From: Alphaproteobacteria bacterium
Lineage (GTDB): Bacteria > Pseudomonadota > Alphaproteobacteria > CAAHEQ01 > UBA3637
Direction of reading: 5' to 3'
DNA length: 64,000 nucleotides
NCBI GenBank assembly: GCA_017539265.1
Contig: JAFYHG010000010.1
Coordinates: 1 to 64,000, forward strand
Both the position numbers and the translations under genes were made by a program. The notes below the pieces were generated by a model, which had not been told where the DNA came from, ran no database searches, and saw only the letters and a program-made list of their open reading frames with translations. How positions within the stretch are numbered: the first letter of the stretch is position 1; each line of letters opens with the position of its first letter. Below, piece after piece: positions 55,748 to 64,000 of the stretch.

Positions 55748-56658
55748 AGCTTTTTAATCTCAGCATCCAATACTTTGAATAATAAAGGACTGGCATGGCC
55801 TTTATCCGGTACGATAACCAAATGGGATTTTGGTAGAGCTTTATGTAAATCATAAGCCATATAAACGGGGCAGACAAAATCAAGTCGATTATGGACAATT
55901 AATGTCGGAATAGATTTAATTTTATCAATATTATCAATAATTTGATTTTGTTTTAAGAAGAACAGATTTTTTTCATAATGGAGATAAATCCGTAACGATT
56001 GGACAGAAGCATCTGTTAGGGCTTGATCTTTGAAAAAGGGATTAAGGCTTCCGAGTTCCCGTTCAAAAGATCCATAATATTTTTGGGCCAATTGGATGTC
56101 TTTATACTTTTCGGAAAAGGCCATTTTATGAAAAAACGGAACAATGTGATCGGATTTGGCAATTGAGCGCATTTCGTCCATCAGGTCTGGATAAAAAATA
56201 CGGCAATCGCGACTGGTCCACATGGAGTCGGCAGAACGCATTAAGAAAACGGAATTGACGATAATTTGCTTAACGCGTTCGGGATATGTTTCGGCAAATA
56301 AGATGGCTACGCCCGATCCGAAGGAAGCACCGGCAACCGTAATTTTTCCTTTTATTTTCAAGTGATCCAAAATTTTCATACCATCGTGGATTGTTTCCAT
56401 GGTAGTGTTATCCGCAAAAGCGTCTGTATATTTTGAAAAACCGCAGCCTCGCTGATCAAATAAAATTATGCGGTATTTTTTAAGATCGTAATGGGATGCA
56501 TGTTTGGTTTTGGCGGAACTACCGGGACCGCCGTGAAAGGATAGGACAACTTCACCATTTGGGTTGCCGACCTGTTGATAAAAAAGTTCATGACCGCTAC
56601 CCACCGGGACATAACCGGTATCATAGGGCTTTATAGGGCGTTTAAAAAATGAAAACAT
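55744..56658 (-). CDS. Proline iminopeptidase-like alpha/beta hydrolase
   Basis: 304 aa. VLSFHGGPGSS is the oxyanion HGGPG motif and ILFDQRGCGFSK the DQRG(C/S)G motif of proline iminopeptidases. VAGASFGSGVAI is the nucleophile elbow (family norm GGSWGS). VHNRLDFVCP provides the Asp and DKGHAS the His. Removes N-terminal proline from peptides. Head of a three-gene coupled operon with a good GGAGAAAAGAT site. Confidence 0.88.
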   Translation of the reverse strand: MFSFFKRPIKPYDTGYVPVGSGHELFYQQVGNPNGEVVLSFHGGPGSSAKTKHASHYDLKKYRIILFDQRGCGFSKYTDAFADNTTMETIHDGMKILDHLKIKGKITVAGASFGSGVAILFAETYPERVKQIIVNSVFLMRSADSMWTSRDCRIFYPDLMDEMRSIAKSDHIVPFFHKMAFSEKYKDIQLAQKYYGSFERELGSLNPFFKDQALTDASVQSLRIYLHYEKNLFFLKQNQIIDNIDKIKSIPTLIVHNRLDFVCPVYMAYDLHKALPKSHLVIVPDKGHASPLLFKVLDAEIKKL

Positions 56659-56721
56659 ATCTTTTCTCCTTCGCCCACAAGGATAAGCGATTTTTTATCA
56701 AAGTGCAACGATTATTTTTAT

Positions 56722-57351
56722 TTACTTTGGATCACCATAGATATTGGGGAATTTTTGACTGGGGGTAAAGCCGACAATAATTCCCCAAATTCCAGCCAAA
56801 AAGGCAAAACCAATTATACCAAAACCGCCAATGATAAAAATTATAGAACGGAATGTTTTGAACCAAATAATTGGATTACCGCGGGTGGTATAATCTATGA
56901 TTTGACCGGTAACAGCAAACAGAGCCAAAAAGAGGGCTAATGTGATGCAACTGAGCCATGGAAAAAGAGAAAATCGTGCACTTTTCCCAAAATCATGTCC
57001 GCGTCGAGCCATTAGGGCTAAACCTGCGATAAAGTTTGCAATTGTCCATACCAATGAGAAAATAGAGTATGCCGTTGGATTCTTTCCCCCAAACACATAT
57101 CCAATTGCGAATCCTATTATAAAATTCCCCAACATCGGCCACCAATATTCTGCCCGTGTTGAACGACCCCGCCAACGAAAAATATTTTGCCAATAGGATT
57201 TATACGCCGGTAAAAAACCAACCATCGGGCCGGAAGGCATACTTTCATATCGTTGGATTAGGGCGGCTTTTTGGATATCAAATTCTTCGGATGAAATAAT
57301 CCCTTTTTGGAGTAAATCTAAAAGTCTATCTAATTCTTGTGCTTGTTTCAT
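56722..57351 (-). CDS. DUF805 membrane protein with N-terminal SHOCT-like segment
   Basis: 209 aa. Residues 4-33 (ELDRLLDLLQKGIISSEEFD then QKAALI) match the SHOCT pattern, which is usually C-terminal in proteins. From residue 55 the DUF805 family pattern follows: WRGRSTRAEYWWPML, four membrane helices and ARRGHDFGKS in the loop. Function of DUF805 is not known. It follows the TM2 gene by 12 bases and shares its kind of N-terminus. Confidence 0.82.
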   Translation of the reverse strand: MKQAQELDRLLDLLQKGIISSEEFDIQKAALIQRYESMPSGPMVGFLPAYKSYWQNIFRWRGRSTRAEYWWPMLGNFIIGFAIGYVFGGKNPTAYSIFSLVWTIANFIAGLALMARRGHDFGKSARFSLFPWLSCITLALFLALFAVTGQIIDYTTRGNPIIWFKTFRSIIFIIGGFGIIGFAFLAGIWGIIVGFTPSQKFPNIYGDPK

Positions 57352-57363
57352 GTTAACTCTCCT

Positions 57364-58071
57364 TTAAAATCTAATAATAATTCCATCGGGACCAGTGGGG
57401 CGGGCTTTACCCTTACCTTCACGTACTAAGGTCTGCATTAAGACTTTATCCACGCCGGATAATTGAACGGCTCCATCGGGATGAACAAGGCATCTACCGA
57501 CTTTGGGAAGAGTAATATCCGGTATTACTTCAGAACACGGGACAGGAAGATAGTTTTCTTCACTATTCATGGATATTTTTGCCAGCGCGGCAAAATTTAA
57601 AATTTCATTTGCATTATAACGACCCATTGCCGTTGTGTAACCGGCTAAACCGCCGACGACTAGAGGAAATACAAACATAAGTAAGAAAATCGGACAAACT
57701 AAAATACCCAAAATGGCACAAGTTATTTTTGCCGGTTTGGAAGGAACCAAAAGACGGTTTTTCGCGTCCGTTTTAATGGTGAATATATTGATAATCGCCC
57801 AAAGATATGTGATAGGCACACCCAAACCTAATGTTAAGACGGAGATTAGAGTTTGAACAAGTCCTCTTTTCCAACGTCCGATGTAATAATTGTGGGCGCC
57901 AATGCTACCATAGACAAGTGCCAGAATGGTGTAGACAACCTGATATTTAGGACTGATGTCTAGGGCATTTTTCCTTAAGAGAATTTGCTTTTTAAATTCG
58001 TAATCCTGTTCGTTGATTGAACCTTGTTGGAAAAGGTTATGCAACCTTTCAATTTTATCATATACGTTCAT
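57364..58071 (-). CDS. TM2-domain protein with N-terminal SHOCT-like segment
   Basis: I prefer the ATG at 58071 (MNVYDKIERLHNLF), because that aligns with its neighbour's N-terminus and GGATGA lies 7 bases ahead; in-frame starts at 58083 and 58095 are possible. 235 aa. SHOCT-like IERLHNLFQQGSINEQDYE then KKQILL; TM2 domain YGSIGAHNYYIGRWKRGLVQT with helices at about 40-60 and 67-92; a third helix pair at about 115-145; C-terminal soluble 95 residues of unknown type (DGAVQLSGVDKVL). First gene of a two-gene unit with DUF805. Confidence 0.78.
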   Translation of the reverse strand: MNVYDKIERLHNLFQQGSINEQDYEFKKQILLRKNALDISPKYQVVYTILALVYGSIGAHNYYIGRWKRGLVQTLISVLTLGLGVPITYLWAIINIFTIKTDAKNRLLVPSKPAKITCAILGILVCPIFLLMFVFPLVVGGLAGYTTAMGRYNANEILNFAALAKISMNSEENYLPVPCSEVIPDITLPKVGRCLVHPDGAVQLSGVDKVLMQTLVREGKGKARPTGPDGIIIRF

Positions 58072-58090
58072 GTTTTCATCCATTAAAACA

Positions 58091-58112
58091 GGCACTTTGG
58101 CGAAAAAGTGCC
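58091..58112 (-). promoter_or_regulatory. Hairpin in the leader of the TM2/DUF805 unit
   Basis: Minus strand GGCACTTT-TTCGCC-AAAGTGCC: 8-bp perfect stem, 6-base loop, ending 20 bases before the chosen start at 58071 and 8 before the alternative at 58083. It could affect translation or act as an early attenuator; a short TTTTA follows. Confidence 0.5.
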
Positions 58113-58150
58113 ATTATGACCGATGGTAGACGCCACCCTACCCTGATGCC

Positions 58151-58179
58151 AATTTAACAAAGATAAATTTAAATTGCAA
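58151..58179 (-). promoter_or_regulatory. Promoter for the TM2/DUF805 unit
   Basis: Minus strand: TTGCAA (58174-58179), 17 bases, TAAATT (58151-58156). The leader would be about 70 bases to the start at 58071 and includes the hairpin at 58091-58112. Confidence 0.55.
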
Positions 58180-58221
58180 GTGCTTTTTGTGTGTCTTTTG
58201 TAAAAAGCGTTTTGATATTAC

Positions 58222-58250
58222 AAAATGCCGGTAGTTAATACCGGCATTTT
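58222..58250 (-). terminator. Terminator after the outer-membrane protein gene
   Basis: AAAATGCCGGTA-GTTAA-TACCGGCATTTT: 12-bp stem with T runs on both strands, 18 bases past the stop at 58268. It may work in both directions. Confidence 0.9.
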
Positions 58251-58267
58251 AAATATATCTTATTAAA

Positions 58268-58831
58268 TTAGAATGTTAAGCGGACACCAAAGTAGCCTTC
58301 GTGGTCGCGGATTTTAACATCTGTCTCATCACAGAGTTCCGGTTTGCCGGCATCTACATAACGATAGCCCAAGTCAAAACTTAAATAACGGGTCCAGTTA
58401 AAACTTAACCCTGCACCAGCGTTCCAGGCAAGCGTTGTATCGTCAGCGGATTCACGAATACGACGCCGATGATATGTTGATTCAACATAAGAGGCTCCAA
58501 CACCCGCATTCAAATACGGACGGAATTTTGAGCGAAAGGGAAATTCATAATAAAACTGAGCCATATAGCGTTGTTGATGATAACTTGTATCATGGGGTCT
58601 GACGCGAGCGATATTAGCCCATTCAAATTCGGCCCGAAAAGCCTTAACACGAATACCGGCAGCCGGTAAAAAGGCGATGGTGGTAGCATGCTCCTTTGCA
58701 TCATCGGATTTAAAATGTGCGTTTTCCGCGCCCAAGCGCAGTGTCAGGTACGGACCATTGATAAGCGGTTCGGCGTGCGCCGTTGAAGCTAACAGTAATG
58801 CACCCGTAATCAAAGATAATTTTTTCATCAT
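58268..58831 (-). CDS. Outer-membrane beta-barrel protein, 187 aa
   Basis: Signal peptide at 1-20 (MKKLSLITGALLLASTAHA, cleavage before EPL). The mature part has alternating strands, the RPYLNAGVGASYVES strand, and a C-terminal FGVRLTF ending in Phe, as in eight-strand barrels of the OmpA/opacity type. Likely role is structural or adhesive. No OmpA-like peptidoglycan domain. GAAAGGAAAGACA lies upstream of the double ATG. Confidence 0.82.
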   Translation of the reverse strand: MMKKLSLITGALLLASTAHAEPLINGPYLTLRLGAENAHFKSDDAKEHATTIAFLPAAGIRVKAFRAEFEWANIARVRPHDTSYHQQRYMAQFYYEFPFRSKFRPYLNAGVGASYVESTYHRRRIRESADDTTLAWNAGAGLSFNWTRYLSFDLGYRYVDAGKPELCDETDVKIRDHEGYFGVRLTF

Positions 58832-58849
58832 TGTCTTTCCTTTCAGTTT

Positions 58850-60745
58850 TTATTCATTTTTATAAACAGAAAATGCACGGTCAATTTCTTGTTCGTTCAC
58901 GGAAACGCCAATGTCGGCCGCATAAGATCCGACAACATCGGATAAGAGTTCTGCCCCGATTAAGGCTTGGGTGTTATCGGTGATTTCTTTTGTGCCGGCT
59001 TTATCCTTATCCATGGCGGGATGAGAAACATAATTGAGTTGAGTGATATAGATACCCTTCTCGGTCGGCGTTTGTGTCAGACCTTCAACTCCTTGTTTTT
59101 GATTAAAGACGGCCTGAACAACAGGCATCGGCAAATTACCGCCCTGAAGCCGAGTTAATTTCGAATCTTGAATCAGTTGAAAATTATTGAACGTGGCCTG
59201 AGCAGAAAGGCTTGAACCGTTCCGCACACGTTCGATAATTGTATCGGCAAGAGGTTTCAGTTTCTCTTTTTGTTGATCCCGTGTCCAAATCTGAGCGAGT
59301 TCGGGGCGGACCTCTTCGAAAGATTTTGTGCCGACCGGAATAATTTCCAGAAGTTCTGCCACAACAACGCCCTTGCCGCTTTCAAAAACAGGAGTTGATT
59401 CGCCGACTTTTAAGGTAAATAAATTTTGCAACAGTTCGGTATTGGCAACATCACCTGTGAGTTCTTGACCGTTGGGGCGAATGCCGGCTATACTTGCGGC
59501 GGGTACTTTTTGAAGCGGTAATTTGAGCTCTTTTGCCGCATCGGAAAGAGATTTACCTTCGCCCAAGATATCCTCTAAACGGCGGGTCATTCCTTCCATT
59601 TTATCATAGACTTTTTCTTGTGCCAGTTGTTTCTTTATTTGATCGCGCACGGCTGTAACCGGCTGTTGTTGGGCGGCTTGGACCTCTTTTACCAATATCA
59701 AATGAAATCCGTTTTGTGTGGCGACCGGACCGATAACAGTCTTTGGGGGGGCTTTAAAGACAGCCTCAGATAACTCCTCGGTTAAACCATTGGCGGTAAC
59801 ATAGCCAAAATTTGTAATATCGGGTGTTTGTTTTAACTCAGTTGCGGCCAATTCATCAAAATTATCCGGTGTGGCACGGGATTTCATTTGGTTGGCGGAT
59901 TCTTCGTCCTTGAAATACATCTGACTGACGAGACGTTTTTCGGGGGTTTCAAATTGGGATTTGCGTTCTTCATAAACCGCATCAACATCAGATTCGGATA
60001 CTTGAACATGGCCAAGTAGTGCATCCGGTGTTAATAACAGATAACTGAATGCCCGATATTCGGGTGTCATAAAGCGTTCGGTTGCGTAGGCTTCATAATA
60101 CCCCCTTAAATCTTCTTCGGTAGGCTCTTTATCCAAGCGGATTTTGTCCGTTTCAATAAATAAACCGATAACTTGACGGGTTTCATTGCTATAATTGTAG
60201 GCTTGTTCCACCATAACCTCAGGAGCATAGGCTACACCCTGGACCGCATGCACTAAATGCCGTGTGGATAATTCGCCGCGCAGTTTGGAAGCCAATTCCG
60301 ATTCACTCATTCGATTTTGACGCAAATAAGCCAAAAATAAATTCCGATCGAATTTGCCGTTTACATCGGCAAAGGCGGGATTATTTTCGACATACTTTTG
60401 TACGGCAGCATTTGTGGCGGTAAGGCCTAATTCATCTTTAATTTCGGACAAAATCATCTCATTTTTCTGTTGAGTGATAATGTTATTCAGTAGGCCCATT
60501 TCCAAGGCTTGTTTAGGGGAAATGTATTGTCCGCCCATTAAAGAGGATAGCTTTTGTGTTTCCTTGCGGAAAACGGTATCCAATTGTTTAAGTGAAAGAC
60601 TTTGACCACCCACATTAATAACACCGCCGGAAAAACTGCTTTGCCGTGATAAAACACCATAGCCCAAGCACATTCCGAGAAGCAGTGCCACGAAAATAAT
60701 TTTGCCGATTACGTTGTTGGCAATTTTGATAAAAAACTGTATCAT
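58850..60745 (-). CDS. ppiD: PpiD/SurA-type periplasmic folding factor
   Basis: Membrane-anchored peptidyl-prolyl isomerase/chaperone. 631 aa. Membrane helix at about 12-31; SurA_N-like helical part at 35-190 (LFLAYLRQNRMSESELASKL); parvulin domain at about 245-360 (FETPEKRLVSQMYF, EAVFKAPPKTVIGPVATQNGFHLILV); then a second chaperone part ending in FSVYKNE. Assists outer-membrane and secreted proteins, such as the barrel encoded next to it. Confidence 0.92.
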   Translation of the reverse strand: MIQFFIKIANNVIGKIIFVALLLGMCLGYGVLSRQSSFSGGVINVGGQSLSLKQLDTVFRKETQKLSSLMGGQYISPKQALEMGLLNNIITQQKNEMILSEIKDELGLTATNAAVQKYVENNPAFADVNGKFDRNLFLAYLRQNRMSESELASKLRGELSTRHLVHAVQGVAYAPEVMVEQAYNYSNETRQVIGLFIETDKIRLDKEPTEEDLRGYYEAYATERFMTPEYRAFSYLLLTPDALLGHVQVSESDVDAVYEERKSQFETPEKRLVSQMYFKDEESANQMKSRATPDNFDELAATELKQTPDITNFGYVTANGLTEELSEAVFKAPPKTVIGPVATQNGFHLILVKEVQAAQQQPVTAVRDQIKKQLAQEKVYDKMEGMTRRLEDILGEGKSLSDAAKELKLPLQKVPAASIAGIRPNGQELTGDVANTELLQNLFTLKVGESTPVFESGKGVVVAELLEIIPVGTKSFEEVRPELAQIWTRDQQKEKLKPLADTIIERVRNGSSLSAQATFNNFQLIQDSKLTRLQGGNLPMPVVQAVFNQKQGVEGLTQTPTEKGIYITQLNYVSHPAMDKDKAGTKEITDNTQALIGAELLSDVVGSYAADIGVSVNEQEIDRAFSVYKNE

Positions 60746-60775
60746 TTGTTGTATCCTTTTTTTGTTGTTTACTCA

Positions 60776-60804
60776 TTTATAATCAAAATATTTACGTTTT
60801 ACAA
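60776..60804 (-). promoter_or_regulatory. ppiD promoter
   Basis: Minus strand: TTGTAA (60799-60804), 17 bases, TATAAA (60776-60781), within the 66-base gap after topA. Confidence 0.55.
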
Positions 60805-60811
60805 GTTTTTT

Positions 60812-63262
60812 TTACTTTTGATGCATTTTTTCTTGTAAAAGGGCAATACCCTCTTCCAAAGTGGGGATTTCATCTTTCTTTTTGACGGAGGCCATCATTT
60901 TCCCGCATTTAACATAGGGACCATAGCGGCCGATTTGATAGGTAACTTCTTCCCCGTTCCATTTGCCGAGTTTTTTGGCTTTTGCCCCTTCACTTTTTTC
61001 CGATAGCAATTCTAAAGCCCGTTTTAAATCAATCGTTAAGACATCATCCGTAGGCATAAGGGATTTATAGGTTTTCGCCATACGCACATAAGGGCCGAAT
61101 TTGCCCAAACCGGCCTCGATTGCTTCATTGGTTTTGGGATCTTGGCCGAGCAATCGGGGAAGAGATAATAAGCCCAAAGCCTTGACTATATCGACGGATT
61201 CGGGATTGGTACCCTTAGGAAGACTGGTGCGTTTAGCCGATTTCCCGAGACCGGCCTGAACATACCAACCATAGGGACCGTGACGCACGGAAACATCTTG
61301 ACCGGATTCGTTTTTACCAAGTTCATAAACCTGTTTTTCGGCGGGTTCTTCGATCGGTTCCCCGTTTTCATCGCGCGGGGCGTCAATAGTTGCAAATTGT
61401 TTGGTATAGTTACACTTAGGATAATTGGAACACCCGATAAAGGCCCCAAAACGACCGACCTTAAGGGAGAGGCGTCCGGTTTTACATTCGGGACAAACAC
61501 GGGATTCATCAGTAGGGAACATTTGCTTTTCCAAAGTTTTGGAAACGGTTTCCAGAACCTCACTCATTTTATGGGGTTCAACACTTTTGACCGTGGAGTC
61601 AAATGTCTTCCAAAATTCGCTTAGGACGGCTTTCCATTTTAAAGCACCATTTGTAATATCATCCAATTTGTTTTCCAAATTCGCCGTGTAATCATATTGA
61701 ACATATTGATTAAAATAGTTTTCCATAAAGGCCGTAACGATTCGACCGCGATCTTCGGGAACAAAGCGTTTTGAAACAAGTTTTACATATTCACGTTCTT
61801 GTAAAACGGATAAAATCGTGGCATAGGTGGAAGGTCGCCCAATGCCGAGTTCTTCGAGTTTTTTAACCAAGCTGGCTTCGGAAAAACGTGGGGGTGGTTC
61901 GGTGAAATGTTGTTCGGCCAAAACGGATAATGTTGTTAAATTTTCCCCTTCCGTCATCGGTGGTAAGAGGGTTGTATCGTCCTCATCCTTGGAATCATCG
62001 ATATCTTCCTTATAAGCCTTGATAAAACCGGCAAATGCAATTGTTTGACCCGTCGCCCGCAAAACCAACATCTGATCACTTGAGGGAATATCAATGCCGA
62101 CTTTATCAAATACGGCACTGGCCATTTGGCAGGCCATGGTGCGTTTCCAAATGAGTTCATACAGTTTTTTTCCATCCAAATCTGCTTCAATCGTAGCGGG
62201 CATGCGTGCCGCATCCGTGGGGCGTATGGCTTCGTGTGCTTCTTGAGCATTTTTGGAATTATTTTTATAAATACGAGGCTTATCAGGCAAAAATTCGGGG
62301 CCGTATTCTTTTAAAATTACTTCACGCAGTTTTGCAACGGCAACATCGGCCAGAGCAACACTATCGGTACGCATATAGGTAATTAAACCGGACTCATACA
62401 ACTTTTGAGCAATTTGCATTGTCTTTTTAGCCCCGAAGCCGAGTTTTCTGGATGCCTCTTGTTGCAGGGTAGAAGTTGTAAAAGCGGGGGCCGGATTTCG
62501 TTTGACCTGTTTGCGTTCAATGGTACCTACCTGAAAATGAGCGGCCTCAACTTTCTTTTTGATATCATCGGTAATAGAGGCATTGCCTAAATCGAATTTA
62601 TCCAGTTTTTTACCGGCAACTTTGGATAAATGTGCCGTGAATTTTTCCGAGCGTGGTGTATTTAAATCGACATCGATACTCCAATATTCTTGAGGTTTAA
62701 AGGCAATAATTTCGTCTTCCCGTTCACAAATAAGGCGTAGGGCTACCGATTGGACACGTCCCGCAGATTTTGCACCGGGGAGTTTACGCCACAAAATCGG
62801 GGAAATGTAAAATCCGACAAGATAATCCAAAGCGCGACGAGCCATATAGGCATCTACCAATTGCATATCTATTTCCCGCGGATGGGCAATGGCATCTAAA
62901 ATCGCATTTTTGGTAATTTCATGAAAAGCCACACGATAGACGGGAAAGTCGGGTTTTAATTTTTTGCGGCGTTTAAGTTCTTGTAAAACGTGCCAGGCGA
63001 TAGCCTCCCCTTCCCGATCAGGGTCGGACGCCAGATAGAGGGCTTCAGATTTGGAGAGAGCCTGAACAATTTCACGCACAACCCGTTCGGCGCGTGGTTG
63101 AATTTCCCAATCCATGGCAAAATCTTCTTCGGGACGAACGGAGCCGTTTTTAGCCGGCACATCCCGAATGTGGCCGAAACTGGCTTTAACGACATAATCT
63201 TTTCCCAGATATTTATTGATTGTTTTGGCTTTGGATGGGGATTCAACTATAACTAATTTCAT
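60812..63262 (-). CDS. topA: DNA topoisomerase I
   Basis: Relaxes negative supercoils. Start at the ATG at 63262 (MKLVIVESPSKAKTINKYLG) with GGAGC 6 bases upstream. 816 aa. TOPRIM domain with YLASDPDREGEAIAWH; SGLITYMRTDS holds the active-site Tyr; one zinc ribbon (CPECKTGRL, GCSNYPKCNYTK); then alphaproteobacterial-type C-terminal repeats (GKFGPYVRMAKTYKSL, GRYGPYVKCGKMMASV). It follows dprA by 12 bases. Confidence 0.97.
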   Translation of the reverse strand: MKLVIVESPSKAKTINKYLGKDYVVKASFGHIRDVPAKNGSVRPEEDFAMDWEIQPRAERVVREIVQALSKSEALYLASDPDREGEAIAWHVLQELKRRKKLKPDFPVYRVAFHEITKNAILDAIAHPREIDMQLVDAYMARRALDYLVGFYISPILWRKLPGAKSAGRVQSVALRLICEREDEIIAFKPQEYWSIDVDLNTPRSEKFTAHLSKVAGKKLDKFDLGNASITDDIKKKVEAAHFQVGTIERKQVKRNPAPAFTTSTLQQEASRKLGFGAKKTMQIAQKLYESGLITYMRTDSVALADVAVAKLREVILKEYGPEFLPDKPRIYKNNSKNAQEAHEAIRPTDAARMPATIEADLDGKKLYELIWKRTMACQMASAVFDKVGIDIPSSDQMLVLRATGQTIAFAGFIKAYKEDIDDSKDEDDTTLLPPMTEGENLTTLSVLAEQHFTEPPPRFSEASLVKKLEELGIGRPSTYATILSVLQEREYVKLVSKRFVPEDRGRIVTAFMENYFNQYVQYDYTANLENKLDDITNGALKWKAVLSEFWKTFDSTVKSVEPHKMSEVLETVSKTLEKQMFPTDESRVCPECKTGRLSLKVGRFGAFIGCSNYPKCNYTKQFATIDAPRDENGEPIEEPAEKQVYELGKNESGQDVSVRHGPYGWYVQAGLGKSAKRTSLPKGTNPESVDIVKALGLLSLPRLLGQDPKTNEAIEAGLGKFGPYVRMAKTYKSLMPTDDVLTIDLKRALELLSEKSEGAKAKKLGKWNGEEVTYQIGRYGPYVKCGKMMASVKKKDEIPTLEEGIALLQEKMHQK

Positions 63263-63274
63263 ATTTTGCTCCAC

Positions 63275-64000
63275 TTAATAAATCATTGAGACCCGATTGC
63301 CGGTGTGACGTTCTAACCTGCCGGCTAAAGAGAGTTCTACCAGTATAATGTTCACAATACGTGCTGAAAGGCCTGTTTCTTGAATAATAGAATCAACCGA
63401 TACAGGATCTGAACTTAAATTATCCCAAACTTTTTGTCGGGCATCAAGTAAGGCCGAATCGGTAATCGGCGCGGATTGATAGGCTTTTTGAGGAGATGTT
63501 TCTGTTAACCTGAAATGATTGAGGTTTGATAATGCTTCTATCACATCATCGGCGGAACTGATTAATGTGGCACCGTCTTTTATCAGCCGGTTAGGACCGG
63601 CACTACGCGGATCGGTAGGTGAGCCGGGAACGGCCATGACTTCACGGCCTTGGGAAGCGGCCTCAGTTGCCGTAATTAAAGAACCGGAACGTTCTTGAGC
63701 CTCTATCACCAGTGTGGCTTCACTTAACCCGGAAATAATTCGATTGCGACGCGGGAAATTGCGCGGGGATAAAATACTGTTAAACGGAAATTCGGAAACT
63801 AAGCAGCCTTTTTCGGCAATTTCATCATAAATATCCTGATTTTCAAGAGGATAAACCTCGTTAACCGGCGTTCCCAAAACAGCCGTTGTTGTGGGCAATT
63901 TTAAAGAAGCGAGGGCCCCGACATGGGCGGCACGGTCAATCCCGTGCGCCAAACCCGAAGTAACCTGAAAACCGGCTTCGGCCAAATCAAAGGCTATCTT
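63275..64000 (-). CDS. dprA: DNA processing protein DprA (N-terminus off the right edge)
   Basis: The frame is open to the window edge (KIAFDLAEAGFQVTSGLAHG), so the first part is missing. Visible: the Rossmann-like DprA core with SGLAHGIDRAAHVGAL, LGTPVNEVYPLEN, FPRRNRIISGLSEATLVIEA, SGSLITA and the C-terminal winged helix (VSVDSIIQETGLSARIVNIIL). Loads RecA on incoming single-stranded DNA during transformation. dprA-topA adjacency is common. Confidence 0.95.
   Translation of the reverse strand, partial: KIAFDLAEAGFQVTSGLAHGIDRAAHVGALASLKLPTTTAVLGTPVNEVYPLENQDIYDEIAEKGCLVSEFPFNSILSPRNFPRRNRIISGLSEATLVIEAQERSGSLITATEAASQGREVMAVPGSPTDPRSAGPNRLIKDGATLISSADDVIEALSNLNHFRLTETSPQKAYQSAPITDSALLDARQKVWDNLSSDPVSVDSIIQETGLSARIVNIILVELSLAGRLERHTGNRVSMIY

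Overview
The window reads as a chromosomal segment of a low-GC (about 40-43% by eye), probably host-associated, fermentative alphaproteobacterium. I base this on the mreB-mreC-mreD-mrdA-rodA order, a dprA-topA pair, topoisomerase I with C-terminal repeat modules, an RNase J beside biotin ligase, GatCAB, pyruvate phosphate dikinase and a sodium-pumping oxaloacetate decarboxylase. I cannot name the genus. No rRNA, CRISPR array, phage or recognisable insertion sequence is present.

Layout. 1-4.4 kb holds lineage-specific genes: a partial protein with a MAP3K TRAFs-binding-like region and a transglutaminase-like Cys-His motif, a 65-aa protein and an 811-aa membrane protein. 4.4-11.6 kb is transport: NhaP2-type antiporter, LOG-family protein and an RND efflux pair. 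11.6-16.2 kb is a minus-strand oxaloacetate decarboxylase operon (oadG, SemiSWEET, oadA, unknown, oadB) followed by two small unknowns. 16.3-18.7 kb is birA-rnj; BirA is the likely biotinylator of OadA. 18.8-27 kb runs on the plus strand: secreted protein, sufE, RNase R, a GNAT gene with an in-frame stop, and gatC-gatA-gatB, where gatA carries an apparent 1-base deletion near its 3' end. 26.8-33.9 kb is accessory: Cys-rich and ankyrin proteins, unknowns, rnhA, a DsbD/ScsB-like membrane protein, infC with a probable AUU start, an HExxH protein, and a frameshifted small membrane-protein gene set between 19-bp direct repeats copied from the end of gpsA. 33.9-45.5 kb holds gpsA, ppdK, mutT, comF, tspO, nfo, a secreted endonuclease I, tRNA-Val(GAC) and an MFS transporter.

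45.5-45.96 kb is the only long gene-free stretch. It is very AT-rich and holds three DnaA-box-like 9-mers and, 56 bp on, a close match to the XerCD dif core. Gene direction on the right favours a terminus. DnaA boxes and my hand-counted G/C trend favour an origin. I leave this unresolved.

46-64 kb is almost all minus strand: the cell-shape operon mreBCD-mrdA-rodA with a TPR-methyltransferase and a nucleotidyltransferase; a HAD/phosphopantetheinyl-transferase/aminopeptidase operon; two membrane proteins with N-terminal SHOCT-like segments; an outer-membrane barrel; PpiD; topA; and the 3' part of dprA.

Two themes stand out. Several unknown genes share near-consensus sigma-70 promoters, mostly with an extended -10 (TGN), which suggests a strongly expressed accessory set, some with eukaryote-like or peptidase features. 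Three genes carry a single reading-frame lesion, which may be real decay, phase variation (the A7 run) or sequence error.
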